Both the position numbers and the translations under genes were made by a program. From an uncultured Acidimicrobiia bacterium (GTDB lineage: Bacteria; Actinomycetota; Acidimicrobiia; Spongiisociales; Spongiisociaceae), in assembly GCA_958295745.1 (NCBI GenBank), contig CATQHD010000001.1, forward strand, positions 62,001 through 126,000: a stretch of 64,000 nucleotides of DNA, in the 5' to 3' direction. Below are positions 16,103 through 26,239 of this stretch, in pieces. The notes under the pieces were generated by a model. The model searched no databases and was not told where the DNA came from. It saw only the letters and a program-made list of their open reading frames with translations. How positions within the stretch are numbered: the first letter of the stretch is position 1; each line of letters opens with the position of its first letter.

Positions 16103-16255
16103 CAAAAGAAGAAGAAAAAACGGCGGTTCCATGCCATCACGCCGCCGGGTTCGCCGACTCGCCACGCCTTTTTTCACCCCCGTGTGCAGCATTTAAGATC
16201 CGGAAAACCGGCCTATGTACCCTCCACGGAGGACGCCGCATACTCCATGGTAGGT

Positions 16256-16444
16256 ACATGTCAGAACTTGAAAATGTGCATGCGGGCAGGCACAGAACAT
16301 ACCTGGAAATCCGTCCCCGAAAGCGCCAGTTATGCTGCCAATCATGATTAATTTCGCCTTAATTTTTCACGTACGAGGAGATTGTTGCGATCAGACGAAA
16401 TTATTTCTGACCAGCAGTATGGGCACATTTTCAAGTTCTGATGT
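16256..16444. mobile_element. MITE-like element, copy 3, longer form
   Basis: Ends are ACATGTCAGAACTTGAAAAT and its near reverse complement. The interior starts like copy 1 (CATACCTGG then CCGTCCCCG) but is about 90 bases longer and AT-rich. It is followed directly by a GTTAACCCACGGGTAA end like that at 7,869. Confidence 0.65.
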
Positions 16445-16473
16445 TAACCCACGGGTAAAATTTCAAAGCAGTA

Positions 16474-16815
16474 TCACGCGCTCAAAACCCACATCTGGGA
16501 AACACTGAGATCCACGAATCTGTCGATCTGGCCTTGCGCAGAGGTCGGATCCGACGCATCTACAAAGACATCGCCCCGGGGGAACGTTTCCCTTGTCGAA
16601 TGTCCGGTACCGCCCTCCTCGTGACGGTCCCTGTCGATCAGATCCTCGGCGAGATTTCCCAATCTCTTCTTTATCCCCCTGATCCTTTCTGCCCTTGACA
16701 TGTACGCCGAGATGAGCCAGAACCTTTTGCCGTATATGTCGTGCAACGTCTTGACCCTGCCGATGCGCTTGAGAGACTTGACCGTGTACGCATGTCCTGA
16801 GGCCGGAATTTCCAC
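16474..16815 (-). CDS. Hypothetical protein, possibly a fragment
   Basis: 113 residues. VKTLHDIYGKRFWLISAYMS, RAERIRGIKKRLGNLAEDLIDRDRHE and DVFVDASDPTSAQGQIDRFVDLS look like real protein. The start (GTG) is weak and the frame opens further upstream into GC-rich DNA, so the N terminus may have been lost. Not recognised. Confidence 0.35.
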   Translation of the reverse strand: MEIPASGHAYTVKSLKRIGRVKTLHDIYGKRFWLISAYMSRAERIRGIKKRLGNLAEDLIDRDRHEEGGTGHSTRETFPRGDVFVDASDPTSAQGQIDRFVDLSVSQMWVLSA

Positions 16816-16896
16816 GGATCCTGCAATGCTCTCGCGGGACTCTTGTCCGGATCACCGCCAGAACCGCCGCGGCGCCGGCTCCCATCCCGCACACCT

Positions 16897-17139
16897 GCAC
16901 TCTTGTCTGAATTTGACAAAACGCTTGATCTGCCGGGGCACGGCGAGATGACACCCGAACCCGTCGATGGTATAATCGACAGTGCGGGGATTTTATGCGA
17001 TGTTGCCACAAACAGGAACCTGATCGAACCCATCGAGACGGGCTGGGAATTCATTGATGCTGACAGATTCGGACTTTATTTTACCGCACTTGTGTGCCGG
17101 TTATCTGTCGAACCAAACCCCACAATGACCGGGCCCTGA
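16897..17139 (+). pseudogene. C-terminal fragment of the PIN-module partner
   Basis: LLSEFDKTLDLPGHGEMTPEPVDGIIDSAGILCDVATNRNLIEPIE matches the last part of the protein at 13,222-13,761 in the same order (split here: FDKTLDL, ITPES/MTPEP, GIL-DVA-(D/N)RNLIE). There is no N-terminal half and no PIN gene after it. Confidence 0.6.
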
Positions 17140-17151
17140 TGACTGCCCCTT

Positions 17152-17342
17152 CCTGAATTCGGGGGTTTTTGATCCTAGGCTGGAAAGCCTTCTGCGTCCG
17201 CGGACGTTATCTGGTGCATGTTAACAAACGCGCATTTCGCGCGTAAAATTCGAGATTTGGAGCCGGCGGGGCTCGCAAACACGAGCGGTTGACGGTCACA
17301 GGACCGACATGCCGCCCGGATCAAAAAACCCCCGAATTCAGG
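17152..17342. repeat. 191-base element with inverted repeat ends
   Basis: CCTGAATTCGGGGG then TTTTTGATCC at the left is repeated in reverse complement at 17,318-17,342. The interior holds copy 2 of the dispersed repeat also seen at 12,310-12,427. It could be a MITE-like element. No gene. Confidence 0.5.
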
Positions 17343-17494
17343 AAAGAACCCTACTTGCCAACCGGGCGGATCAGTCCAAATCTTGGAGGCTCATATCCCT
17401 TCGCCACTGGGGTATCTTTTCACAGCGTTTCACAGATTTTTCCAACTGTTTCTTCAGCCAGCCTTGCTCAAGTTTTTCCATGATGTGTATTGGG

Positions 17495-19065
17495 TTTTGT
17501 CTCGGATCTAGGGGTTCCCCGATCTAAGGGCAGGTCTGATAATTCTTCGGATATCCTGAAAATTCTTTGACTTTATCGAGTTAAAGGACGGGTGTGGGAC
17601 TGCAAAGTTATAGCAAAATCACAGTGTGTCACACCCGAAAAGGGATGCAGGAAACCCGGATTTAAGCTGTTGGATCCGCTTCCCCGTACCGTCCAGGCAC
17701 GGTGGGGCGCGTGTGCGGCCGAGAGAAGCGCCATGAAGATGGCCAAAATCCCGCATATGGTGGGACGCGTGCGCGACGGGTCGTTCATGGTCCGGGCCTC
17801 AAGTTCGGACGGGTGGTACGAGGTGGCGCGCCCGGGATCCAGGTGGGAGTGCACGTGCCCGTACTTTGAAAAGACCGGAAACTATTGCAAGCACATACAC
17901 ATGGTGGTGTCCCTGCTGATCCCGCAGGATCCGATGGAGGGCACGGTCTCGACCGTACTTGAGCGGATTCCGGACGGCATGTGCCCGAAATGCAGGATTG
18001 TCGCCCGCAAGGACGGGTGGAACTGGAACCGGGGCGGGAGAAAGCAGAGGTACAGGTGCGCCGGCTACGGGCTGCGGTTCTCGGAAAAATTCGGGTTCGA
18101 GTGGCAGACCCTGGCCCCGGATCTTGTAGTGGACGTGCTGGACATGTATGCGGGCGGCATGTCGATACGCGCAATCACGGAACACATCAACGGGAGGATC
18201 AAGGACGGCGGGGGCGAGCGCAGGAAGGTCTCCCACCACACCATACACCGGATCATAACCCGGTATGCGCGTGTTTTAGGCACGTTTGAGGACTCGCTGC
18301 ACCCGCACGTGTCCGAAAAATGGATGACCGACGGCATGATGATCGGGACGGCGGACCGCAAAAGGTACCTGCATTCCATCATCGACGGCTCCACCCGGTA
18401 CTGGATCTCGGGGATCGTGACGGTACACAAGGATACGGACGACGTCTCGCCCATGTTCTGGGACGCGAAGAGGCGCGCCGGCAAGGTTCCGGCCATACTC
18501 GTATCGGACAAGGACGGGACGTACCACAAGGCGTGGGAGGTGGTGTTCAGATCAAAAAACCACCTGCAAAAGATCACGTACCACGACCGCCACATACACG
18601 CGAACGGTGATCCTAACAACAACATGATGGAGAGGTTCAACAGCAGGCTGCGCGCCAGGATCAAGACCATGCGCGGCAGGGAGGGCGACACCTGTATGAC
18701 GCTGCTGCGGGTGTACTACAACCACATACGATCCCATATGGGCCTCGGTGGCGGGACCACCCCCGGCATGGCGGCGGGCATACTGATACCGGACCGGGAC
18801 GGATGGACGGTCCTGATCCAGCATGCCAGGTTACACGGCATACGGTGACCTGCACGGCAACCTGCGGGCCGCAGAACATCCCGCAGGTGCCGCCCGGGCA
18901 TCCGCGGATGCCGCCGGACGTACGGGCAAACTCATCCGGTACGCGGGATTCTGTGTTTTGGTGACGGGAAAAGGTCGGGACAAGCCCGTACAATTGCGGA
19001 TCTGCCGCTGATATTGGGGGTCAATATGCCGCCTGGGACGACGGACTCCTAGATCCGAGACAAAA
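17495..19065. mobile_element. Insertion sequence with SWIM-type DDE transposase
   Basis: An 18-base perfect inverted repeat, TTTTGTCTCGGATCTAGG at 17,495-17,512 and its reverse complement at 19,048-19,065, encloses one transposase gene. The right end lies directly beside the promoter repeat of acidic-protein array 2. The exact ends and target duplication are not certain. Confidence 0.55.
17733..18848 (+). CDS. DDE transposase with SWIM zinc finger (IS6-like)
   Basis: 371 residues from ATG 17,733; the frame is open from 17,592, but that extension lacks homology. It has a SWIM finger, C-T-C ... C-K-H-I-H (about 17,850-17,903), then a zinc-ribbon-like part, CPKC...RCAGYG (about 17,980-18,070) with the second CxxC degraded. 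The helix-turn-helix is GGMSIRAITEHINGRIK. The catalytic domain has WMTDGMMIG, then LVSDKDGTYHKAW, and NNNMMERFNSRLRARIKTMRG. This order matches archaeal IS6-like transposases. It seems intact. Confidence 0.75.
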   Translation: MKMAKIPHMVGRVRDGSFMVRASSSDGWYEVARPGSRWECTCPYFEKTGNYCKHIHMVVSLLIPQDPMEGTVSTVLERIPDGMCPKCRIVARKDGWNWNRGGRKQRYRCAGYGLRFSEKFGFEWQTLAPDLVVDVLDMYAGGMSIRAITEHINGRIKDGGGERRKVSHHTIHRIITRYARVLGTFEDSLHPHVSEKWMTDGMMIGTADRKRYLHSIIDGSTRYWISGIVTVHKDTDDVSPMFWDAKRRAGKVPAILVSDKDGTYHKAWEVVFRSKNHLQKITYHDRHIHANGDPNNNMMERFNSRLRARIKTMRGREGDTCMTLLRVYYNHIRSHMGLGGGTTPGMAAGILIPDRDGWTVLIQHARLHGIR

Positions 19066-19111
19066 TCCCCCCAAACACAAAATTAAATAGTAACCGTACC
19101 TACCACCATAC

Positions 19112-19264
19112 ATGGATTCAGCAACAAAGGCGGCCGAATTTATGGCATATTACCTCAAGAACAAGTCCCTAAAGGACGACAAGGATCTCGAGGAATATTC
19201 CCGCAAGTTCAGCGAGGAATATTCCAGGACTTGGGAACTCGTGCTGGTCGAGGACGACGACTAG
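19112..19264 (+). CDS. 50-residue acidic protein, array 2 copy 1
   Basis: Intact: MDSATKAAEFMAYYLKNKSL ... WELVLVEDDD. Promoter as in array 1 (AATTAAATAG). The unit directly follows the right end of the SWIM-type insertion sequence. Confidence 0.65.
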   Translation: MDSATKAAEFMAYYLKNKSLKDDKDLEEYSRKFSEEYSRTWELVLVEDDD

Positions 19265-19382
19265 CCGCCTCCGATCATTTGCAACGGGATTCCGCCATTT
19301 CCTCTCACCTGACGCCGTCCAAACAGGACAGACGGCGGCTCCCAAACCAAAAATTAAATACGGATCAGACCTGCCCCCACGC

Positions 19383-19535
19383 ATGGATTCAGCAACAGAA
19401 GCGGCCGAATTTATGGCGCATTACATCAAAAACAGGTCCCTAAAGGACGACGAGGATCTAGAGGAATATTCCCGCAAGTTCAGCGAGGAATATTCCAGGA
19501 CTTGGGAACTCGTGCTGGTCGAGGACGACGACTAG
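19383..19535 (+). CDS. 50-residue acidic protein, array 2 copy 2
   Basis: Intact: MDSATEAAEFMAHYIKNRSL ... WELVLVEDDD, 271 bases after copy 1. Own TATA box 26 bases upstream. Differences from other copies lie in the middle turn (DDEDLEE). Confidence 0.65.
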   Translation: MDSATEAAEFMAHYIKNRSLKDDEDLEEYSRKFSEEYSRTWELVLVEDDD

Positions 19536-19654
19536 CCGCCTCCGATCATTTGCAGCGGGATCCCGGCATTTCCACACCACTTCGGACGCCGCCCAAACAT
19601 GACATGGCGGCTCCCAAACCAAAAATTAAATACGGATCAGACCTGCCCCCACGC

Positions 19655-19689
19655 ATGGATTCAGCAACAGAAGCGGCCGAATTTATGGC

Positions 19690-19708
<19 letters not shown>
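19655..19708 (+). pseudogene. 50-residue acidic protein, array 2 copy 3, truncated
   Basis: Promoter and the first twelve codons (MDSATEAAEFMA) are kept, then the sequence joins the broken 3' end of the integrase and stops after 17 residues. The array has the same layout as array 1: two intact copies, then one cut copy. Confidence 0.6.
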
Positions 19709-20787
<1,079 letters not shown>

Positions 20788-20800
20788 ACACCGTTGAAGA

Positions 20801-20898
20801 TGGTGGACCGGACGGGATTTGAACCCGTGACCCTTGCGGAGGGGAAACCCCTCTTACGCAGTGTGAGTGCGTCATCCTAACCCCTAGACGACCGGTCC
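20801..20898 (-). tRNA. tRNA-Val(CAC) with 22-base intron in the variable loop
   Basis: Minus strand: acceptor GGACCGG pairs with CCGGTCC. The anticodon stem is ACGCA/TGCGT with loop CTCACAC (anticodon CAC). The T arm is ACGGG TTCAAAT CCCGT, and CCA is encoded. Between anticodon and T arms there are 27 bases instead of 5. A bulge-helix-bulge can be drawn: bulge TAA, helix TGCG/CGCA, bulge AGG, with an inner stem GAGGGG/CCCCTC. Cutting at this motif removes 22 bases (20,833-20,854) and leaves the normal variable loop AGGTC and a 76-base tRNA. Introns at such non-canonical places are known in thaumarchaea and crenarchaea. Confidence 0.85.
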
Positions 20899-20980
20899 GA
20901 TCATGGTCGTACCGGGGGTGCTTTTCTGTCTTTGGATCCGGGCAGGCGCACGGGCCAGCCAGCCCGCCTTGTACTCCTGT

Positions 20981-21057
20981 GGGTGGGAGGGTGGGTGGGA
21001 GGGTGGGTGGGAGGGTGGGTGGGAGGGTGGGTGGGAGGGGAGGGAGGGGGGGGGGGG
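20981..21057 (+). repeat. Five tandem 12-base G-rich units and a G12 tract
   Basis: Unit GGGTGGGAGGGT repeated about five times, followed by AGGGA and twelve G. Strong potential for G-quadruplexes. It lies upstream of tRNA-Val on that gene's 5' side. Confidence 0.85.
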
Positions 21058-21966
21058 ACAGGACGGCCCTTCTTGATTTGGACGTTTTTTGATCCAATCT
21101 GCATGCTGACACCCTGCCTACCAACGGTGCATGTTTGCGGCCCTCCGGGCGCCAAATATCGGACATTATGCAGTGTGCGTTTGTCCGTAAGCGGTCAGGC
21201 CCGGCGTGGAGATTTGAGCGTCTGCACTCTGATTCATACCCGATCTTCTCTAAATGTGGGCGGATACCTGACCGCTTATGCTCGTCCTGACATGATGGAT
21301 TGCAGCCAATCGCCAAAATTGTGACAAATCCTGTCTATGGGCGTAACGCTGAGATCGATTACCGGCAATCCTGACAATGACACCATCGGACATGTGGTCC
21401 GGCCCGTCTGGATCGCCGGCCGCATCGGCGGCCGCGTACCCCGTACGCAGGATTCGATGTTTTGGTGGGGGGCGCGGGGGTGGGGGGCGCGGGGAGGCGA
21501 CTGCATGATTGCGGCATGCTACCTGCATCGAGTCAATGCGCCGCCCGGATCTGCAAAGACGGATTTGCAGGTGTTGCAACCATGCCTGAACCTCCGTCCC
21601 CGAATCGGGAATCCCCTGCATGCCTGAAACAGCTGCCGCACAAACCGCGGATTCGGGACGGATCGGGACAGAGGATAGGACTATAAACGTACGGACTGAT
21701 GTTACCGTCATGCCCGGTGATGCAAAACCCGTCATGATCGCGCCGCCCGCCGTGCCAAAACCCGCCACCGGCCGTATGGACATCAACAGATACCGCAAGG
21801 AAAAGGCCGTCCGGGTGGCCCGACCGCAATCCCGCCGTGGCGGTATCGCACACGCGCCGCTCGTGTGCGGCCGTCCGGGATGCGGCCGTCCGGGTTGCTG
21901 GGCAATCAAGGGGATCTGCCCGGTGCGGGAACGCCTCGCCGGTGATCCGGGGGGGTTTGGACATTG
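21058..21966. other. Region without a supported gene before the methyltransferase
   Basis: Several frames cross each other on both strands. The plus frame at 21,620-21,967 (MPETAAAQTADSGRIG...) is of doubtful reality. No RNA gene or clear promoter is seen. Confidence 0.4.
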
Positions 21967-23493
21967 ATGGCGAACGCGACGCTTGAGGCACTCCGGATCC
22001 GAATGCAGTTCCAAATCGACGCGTCAAAAACCCGGGATGAACGGAACAGGATGGGTCAGTTTGCCACGCCGCCCGGGCTGGCGGCCGGCATCCTGCGCCG
22101 GACACCTGCGCTGATCTGCAAGAAAAAGGGGATCATGTTCATGGATCCGGCGGTCGGCACCGGATCGTTCTACTCTGCACTTTTGGAGACGTTTCCAAAA
22201 CACGGCATATCCAGGGCGGTCGGGTACGAGATCGACACACACTGCGGCGCCCTAGCGGACGACCTGTGGGGGGATGCGGGGCTTGAGGTACGTGTCGGGG
22301 ACTTTACCCGCGCAGAGCCGCCCGCAGAAGACGGGGACAGGTTCGACCTGATCATATGCAACCCACCGTATGTGAGGCACCATCACATCCCAAGTGATAA
22401 AAAGCGGCATCTTGCAGCACGGACACTCGGATCATGCGGCGCAGACATCGGCGGCCGGGCCGGCCTGTACTGCTATTTCATTGGCATGTCCCACGCATGG
22501 ATGCGCCACGGCGCCGTCGCCGGCTGGCTGATCCCGAGCGAATTCATGGATGTGGTCTACGGTGCTCCGTTAAGGCGCTACCTGACGGACACGGTAACGC
22601 TGCTACACATACACCGGTTCGATCCTAACCACTGTCAATTCAACGATACGCGGGTCTCATCCGCCATAGTGTGGTTTTCCAAGCAAAAACCGATGCCCGG
22701 ACATGCGGCCAGGTTCACGTACGGCAGATCGCTCGAATCCCCGTCACAGGACGGCATGATCCCCCTGGACGTACTGCGCACCTCGCCAAAATGGACCCGA
22801 TATCCTGCGATGAAACCGCACGCGACCCGGCATTACAAAGGGGGCGTTCTGGGCGATTTTTTCAGGATAAAGCGGGGGCTGGCAACCGGCGGCAACGGCT
22901 ATTTCATCATGCCAGAGGACGAGGTGGAACGCCGCGGTCTGCCACGCGAGGGATTTCGCCCGGTACTTCCCGGTCCGAGACACCTGGCCGGCGGCGTGGT
23001 GCAGGCCGACGGTTCCGGGAACCCGGTGCTGGAAAGGCGCCTGCTGCTGCTGGACTGCCGGTTGCCGGAGGATGAACTGGCGCGGCGGCACCCGCTGCTA
23101 CACGAATACATCGAAAAGGGACGCAAAGACGGGGTGGCCGCCGGATACCTGTGCAGGAACCGACTTCCGTGGTACTCTCAGGAGAACAGGCCGCCGGCGC
23201 CCATACTCTGCACGTATATGGGGAAGAACAAGGCGAGGCCGTTCCGTTTCATACTCAACGAGTCGCAGGCCACCGCCACCAACGCATACCTGATGCTGTA
23301 CCCCGTGGGAAAAATGGCCGCCGCCATGGCCGATCCCGAGATCCGGGAATCGGTATGGCGGCTGCTCAACGGCATCCGGCCGCAAACAATGATCGGCGAG
23401 GGCAGGGTGTACGGCGGCGGACTGCACAAGGTGGAACCCGGGGAGCTTTGCAACGTCCCTGCAGGCGGAATATCGGGGCTACTGTCAGGCTGA
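21967..23493 (+). CDS. Adenine-N6 DNA methyltransferase, TaqI-like
   Basis: 508 residues from ATG 21,967. Motif X is GQFATPPGLAAGIL, motif I is FMDPAVGTGSF (AdoMet binding), and motif IV is NPPYVRHH (catalytic NPPY), in the gamma-class order of M.TaqI. The C-terminal half, with a GNGYFIMPEDE segment after RIKRGLATG, is the target recognition region as in Eco57I/TaqI-type enzymes. It methylates adenine in a specific DNA site. It converges with a GHKL ATPase gene 219 bases further on, the usual company of a restriction-modification system. Confidence 0.85.
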   Translation: MANATLEALRIRMQFQIDASKTRDERNRMGQFATPPGLAAGILRRTPALICKKKGIMFMDPAVGTGSFYSALLETFPKHGISRAVGYEIDTHCGALADDLWGDAGLEVRVGDFTRAEPPAEDGDRFDLIICNPPYVRHHHIPSDKKRHLAARTLGSCGADIGGRAGLYCYFIGMSHAWMRHGAVAGWLIPSEFMDVVYGAPLRRYLTDTVTLLHIHRFDPNHCQFNDTRVSSAIVWFSKQKPMPGHAARFTYGRSLESPSQDGMIPLDVLRTSPKWTRYPAMKPHATRHYKGGVLGDFFRIKRGLATGGNGYFIMPEDEVERRGLPREGFRPVLPGPRHLAGGVVQADGSGNPVLERRLLLLDCRLPEDELARRHPLLHEYIEKGRKDGVAAGYLCRNRLPWYSQENRPPAPILCTYMGKNKARPFRFILNESQATATNAYLMLYPVGKMAAAMADPEIRESVWRLLNGIRPQTMIGEGRVYGGGLHKVEPGELCNVPAGGISGLLSG

Positions 23494-23542
23494 GAGCCGT
23501 GCGTCATGCGTACGGGTTGGCCAAAAGCGCCGATGCCCGATC

Positions 23543-23617
23543 CCTGTACCGGCCGCAACACCGTCTCCGCCCTGTACCGGCCGCAACACCGTCTCCGCCC
23601 TGTACCGGCCGCAACCC
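23543..23617 (+). repeat. 28-base tandem repeat, 2.7 copies
   Basis: Unit starts CCTGTACCGGCCGCAACACC and is repeated at 23,543, 23,571 and 23,599. It lies between the converging methyltransferase and ATPase genes. It could act in termination or be a recombination trace. Confidence 0.75.
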
Positions 23618-23712
23618 ATCACGCGGTTCCGCCGAATTCCGACGTCAAGACAGGCGGCCTTCGCCGTGCCGCCGGGCACGGCCTGTCACGGCTGGACCGG
23701 CAGGAATCGCGC

Positions 23713-25650
23713 TTAATCATCGAGGAGGACCGTCAACCTGCCATCGGACCCTCCCCTTTTAACCAGGATCTCAAGATAGTCGCCCCAACTGGATTTTGCA
23801 TTGTCCAGCAGGGTTCCCCAGTCACACACATGAATGCCGTTTTTGGCAAGACTTTTCAGCCTGAGGATCATGACCGGGTCTCGGGCCACCTCGTCTGCTA
23901 CTATGCGCCCCGTCACCGACTTGAATTTGGACATGACATCCGTATCCGCCCTTATGGTATACACGTACTGTTCACACCTTGTCACATGATCCTGGTTCAG
24001 AACCAGTCCGGGCCTCATGAATTCCATCACCACAAGATCCGTGCCGTTGGACAGGACCAGATCTATCCTGCCTTTGTAGTCCTCACCTGCCAGTCCTGAC
24101 TTGTCTGCGGCCTTTTTGATCAGCGTCGTCACCCTCGTCTCCTTCCTGAACAGCTCCAGATCGGGTTCGATCATCCACGGATTCCTGGCAATATGATCCC
24201 TTATGGTGTCCTCCAGCTGCTTTTTGGATATCCTGCACTTTAGCTCCCCGATCGCGGCCAGTTTGGTCTTGATGGCCTCCGCCACATTCAGTGCGGCGAT
24301 GATGTCCGTTTCCACCAGCAGACCGAGCAGCCTCTCCTCCGATATGCTGTCACTTCCCTCGATCTCATCCCACAACCCCTTGAGTCTTCCGCCCTCGAAT
24401 GCGGTGAGGAACGAGTCCGCCAGGATTTTATACTGTTTCTCGGTTAACGAACTGGCCTGGGCGAGTTTTACAAGCACCCTTTCGACCGTCCTTCTATCGC
24501 GGCTCTCAAACCTGCCAAGCCTTTCCCTGAACTCCGAAAACTGATCCTTCAACCCGTCCAATTTTTTCTGTGATCTGAGCTCGCCCCACAGCCGCAGGAG
24601 CTGTTTTGTCCTCTCCTGCCCCCATTCCAGCAGTTTTTGTGTTTCTGCAAGATCCCAGTTGACACGCTGGCGTTCGGTCGACATCACGTCGACCTTTTGC
24701 TGATCCAGAAAATCCGCTACGACCTGCCCAAACATGTATCCCTGCCCGTGCTGTCCGGGGAGCGCGCCCGACAAATCGAAGAAGAACGCCTTGTGGGCAA
24801 GCTTGCCGTTGGCAAATACCGTTATTCCCTGAATCTCGGCATCGTTTATCGGCTCCTTCTGGAAACCGACCCTCCACATCACGTCGTGGTTGCAGCCCTC
24901 GACCCTTTCCACTCCCCAGCCGTCCCTTATCTCCAGCCCCCCGGGTCTCCTTTTGGCGGGATAATCTTTTGGAAAACTGAACTCTATGTTTGACATGTCC
25001 ATTGATTGTGGGATCGGGGTGCCGTTTACCGTTACCCTGAAATCTCCGGCCGTCTGGTGGATCAGAAACCTCCTGGCCAGACTTGGGGAAAACCGCCTGT
25101 CTATTTTTCTGGACATCATCAGTCCTGTCAGGGTAATCTCGGTCCCGTGTCTGCCCTTCATGTTATCTGCAGGACCGGTGGTTTTGGCATCGATCCTGCC
25201 CCCGCTCACAAGGTATTTCTCGCATCTCAGCGAATCTATATCCATCTCAAAGACGGTCCTTTCCCCGGTACTTCCGCTGACGGTCTCCACCCTGATTATC
25301 CTGGCTATGCCAAAACAGGCAAACTTGCCAATCCCCTTTCTGCCCATGATGTTCCTCTGTTTCCGCGGCGTCTGTGCCAGCGGGTTTCCACGCCTCTTGT
25401 CATATCCGATGTTGAGGTATTCCTCCTGGCATTCCTCAAACGTCATCCCGTTTCCGTCGTCTTTTATCGTTATCCTGCCGGACGTACCGTCCGGAATACA
25501 AATGTCCACGTTTTCGGCATCCGCATCCCATGCGTTTGCCACCATCTCGGCTATGGATGCGACCGGACTCTGGTATGCCTGATACCCCAACTGATCCAGT
25601 ATCTTTCCGTGAAATTGAAGGTTTAGAATTTTGTCTTTCACATGTGCCAT
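23713..25650 (-). CDS. MORC/MutL-like GHKL ATPase with nuclease-like C terminus
   Basis: 645 residues. GHKL motifs: EMVANAWDADA (N box), IKDDGNGMTFEE (G1) and GRKGIGKFACFGIA (G2). A transducer domain and a charged coiled coil (LRSQKKLDGLKDQFSEFRERL) follow. The C-terminal domain (about residues 480-645) has NPWMIEPDLELF, GRIDLVLSNGTDLVVMEFMRPG and resembles a PD-(D/E)xK nuclease, but the expected Lys of E-x-K is Met (codon ATG instead of AAG). Prokaryotic MORC/MutL-like ATPases of this kind sit in restriction-modification systems, and a methyltransferase gene converges on this one. I infer the restriction partner; nuclease activity may be lost or altered. Confidence 0.75.
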   Translation of the reverse strand: MAHVKDKILNLQFHGKILDQLGYQAYQSPVASIAEMVANAWDADAENVDICIPDGTSGRITIKDDGNGMTFEECQEEYLNIGYDKRRGNPLAQTPRKQRNIMGRKGIGKFACFGIARIIRVETVSGSTGERTVFEMDIDSLRCEKYLVSGGRIDAKTTGPADNMKGRHGTEITLTGLMMSRKIDRRFSPSLARRFLIHQTAGDFRVTVNGTPIPQSMDMSNIEFSFPKDYPAKRRPGGLEIRDGWGVERVEGCNHDVMWRVGFQKEPINDAEIQGITVFANGKLAHKAFFFDLSGALPGQHGQGYMFGQVVADFLDQQKVDVMSTERQRVNWDLAETQKLLEWGQERTKQLLRLWGELRSQKKLDGLKDQFSEFRERLGRFESRDRRTVERVLVKLAQASSLTEKQYKILADSFLTAFEGGRLKGLWDEIEGSDSISEERLLGLLVETDIIAALNVAEAIKTKLAAIGELKCRISKKQLEDTIRDHIARNPWMIEPDLELFRKETRVTTLIKKAADKSGLAGEDYKGRIDLVLSNGTDLVVMEFMRPGLVLNQDHVTRCEQYVYTIRADTDVMSKFKSVTGRIVADEVARDPVMILRLKSLAKNGIHVCDWGTLLDNAKSSWGDYLEILVKRGGSDGRLTVLLDD

Positions 25651-26046
25651 CCGGCAGGCGTTGATAAAACCCTTATGTCGAGTCGGCCGGGCATCTGCAG
25701 ACCCCGGTGGCGGAATTCACCGCAAACGACGTGTGCGGGGGACGCGGGGGGGTGGGGTGGAGGGGGCCGGGGTTCTCTGATCCTGGCGACATGGACGGGT
25801 TTTCGGGATTTACAGAAAAACCGGCGGCCGTTGAACCTCGGCCCGCGGCGCATGGATGCGGGGTTGGGGATTTCGGGCGGGGCGGCACCGGCGTCGTTCC
25901 GCCGCCATTTCCGTCCGGGATCCTCATCCGGGATTGCTCGGAACCTGTCCCCCCCCCCAAGCGGTTTACAACAGATCCCCCGGACCCGGTTTCCCGCCTG
26001 CGTCCGGGCGCGCCGGCCCCTCCTGCGGGGAACCGGGGCCAGGGCC
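25651..26046. other. Intergenic, G/C tracts, no gene recognised
   Basis: Contains a seven-G tract (25,746-25,752), repeated GGGGTGG motifs and a ten-C tract (25,949-25,958). Crossing frames on both strands are not supported by family patterns. Confidence 0.45.
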
Positions 26047-26214
26047 CTACTTTTTGGCGCCCAGCGTCCGATTCTTCAGCCTCAGGTACGGGTTTTTGCA
26101 CTTGCGGCACCGCGTGGCGTTGATGTCGTTCCTGGCCCCGCAGTTGAAGCAGATCCTCATGTGCAGCCTCGCCTGCTGCGCTATGCGCTTCTTCTCGGGG
26201 TCCGTTATCGGCAT
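26047..26214 (-). CDS. rpl40e: Ribosomal protein L40e
   Basis: 55 residues from MPITDPEKKRIAQQARLHM. Four cysteines, CFNC and CRKC ten residues apart, form the zinc site. The RLKNRTLGAKK tail is basic. Length and sequence fit archaeal L40e, a small protein of the large ribosomal subunit. The longer start at 26,232 is not needed. It begins 25 bases after sucD and may share its transcript. Confidence 0.9.
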   Translation of the reverse strand: MPITDPEKKRIAQQARLHMRICFNCGARNDINATRCRKCKNPYLRLKNRTLGAKK

Positions 26215-26239
26215 GATCCCACCCCACCGCACCCCTTTT

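Noticed and set aside
17592-17732. Upstream extension of the SWIM-type transposase
   Set aside because: The first 47 residues of the open frame do not resemble the family; ATG 17,733 directly precedes the conserved region.
21250-22105. Minus-strand frames of 190-254 residues before the methyltransferase
   Set aside because: No promoter, no motif, low-complexity Pro/Arg content, and overlap with the methyltransferase start.
24203-25626. Plus-strand frames of 113-206 residues opposite the GHKL ATPase
   Set aside because: The minus frame has all GHKL motifs; the plus frames are shadows.
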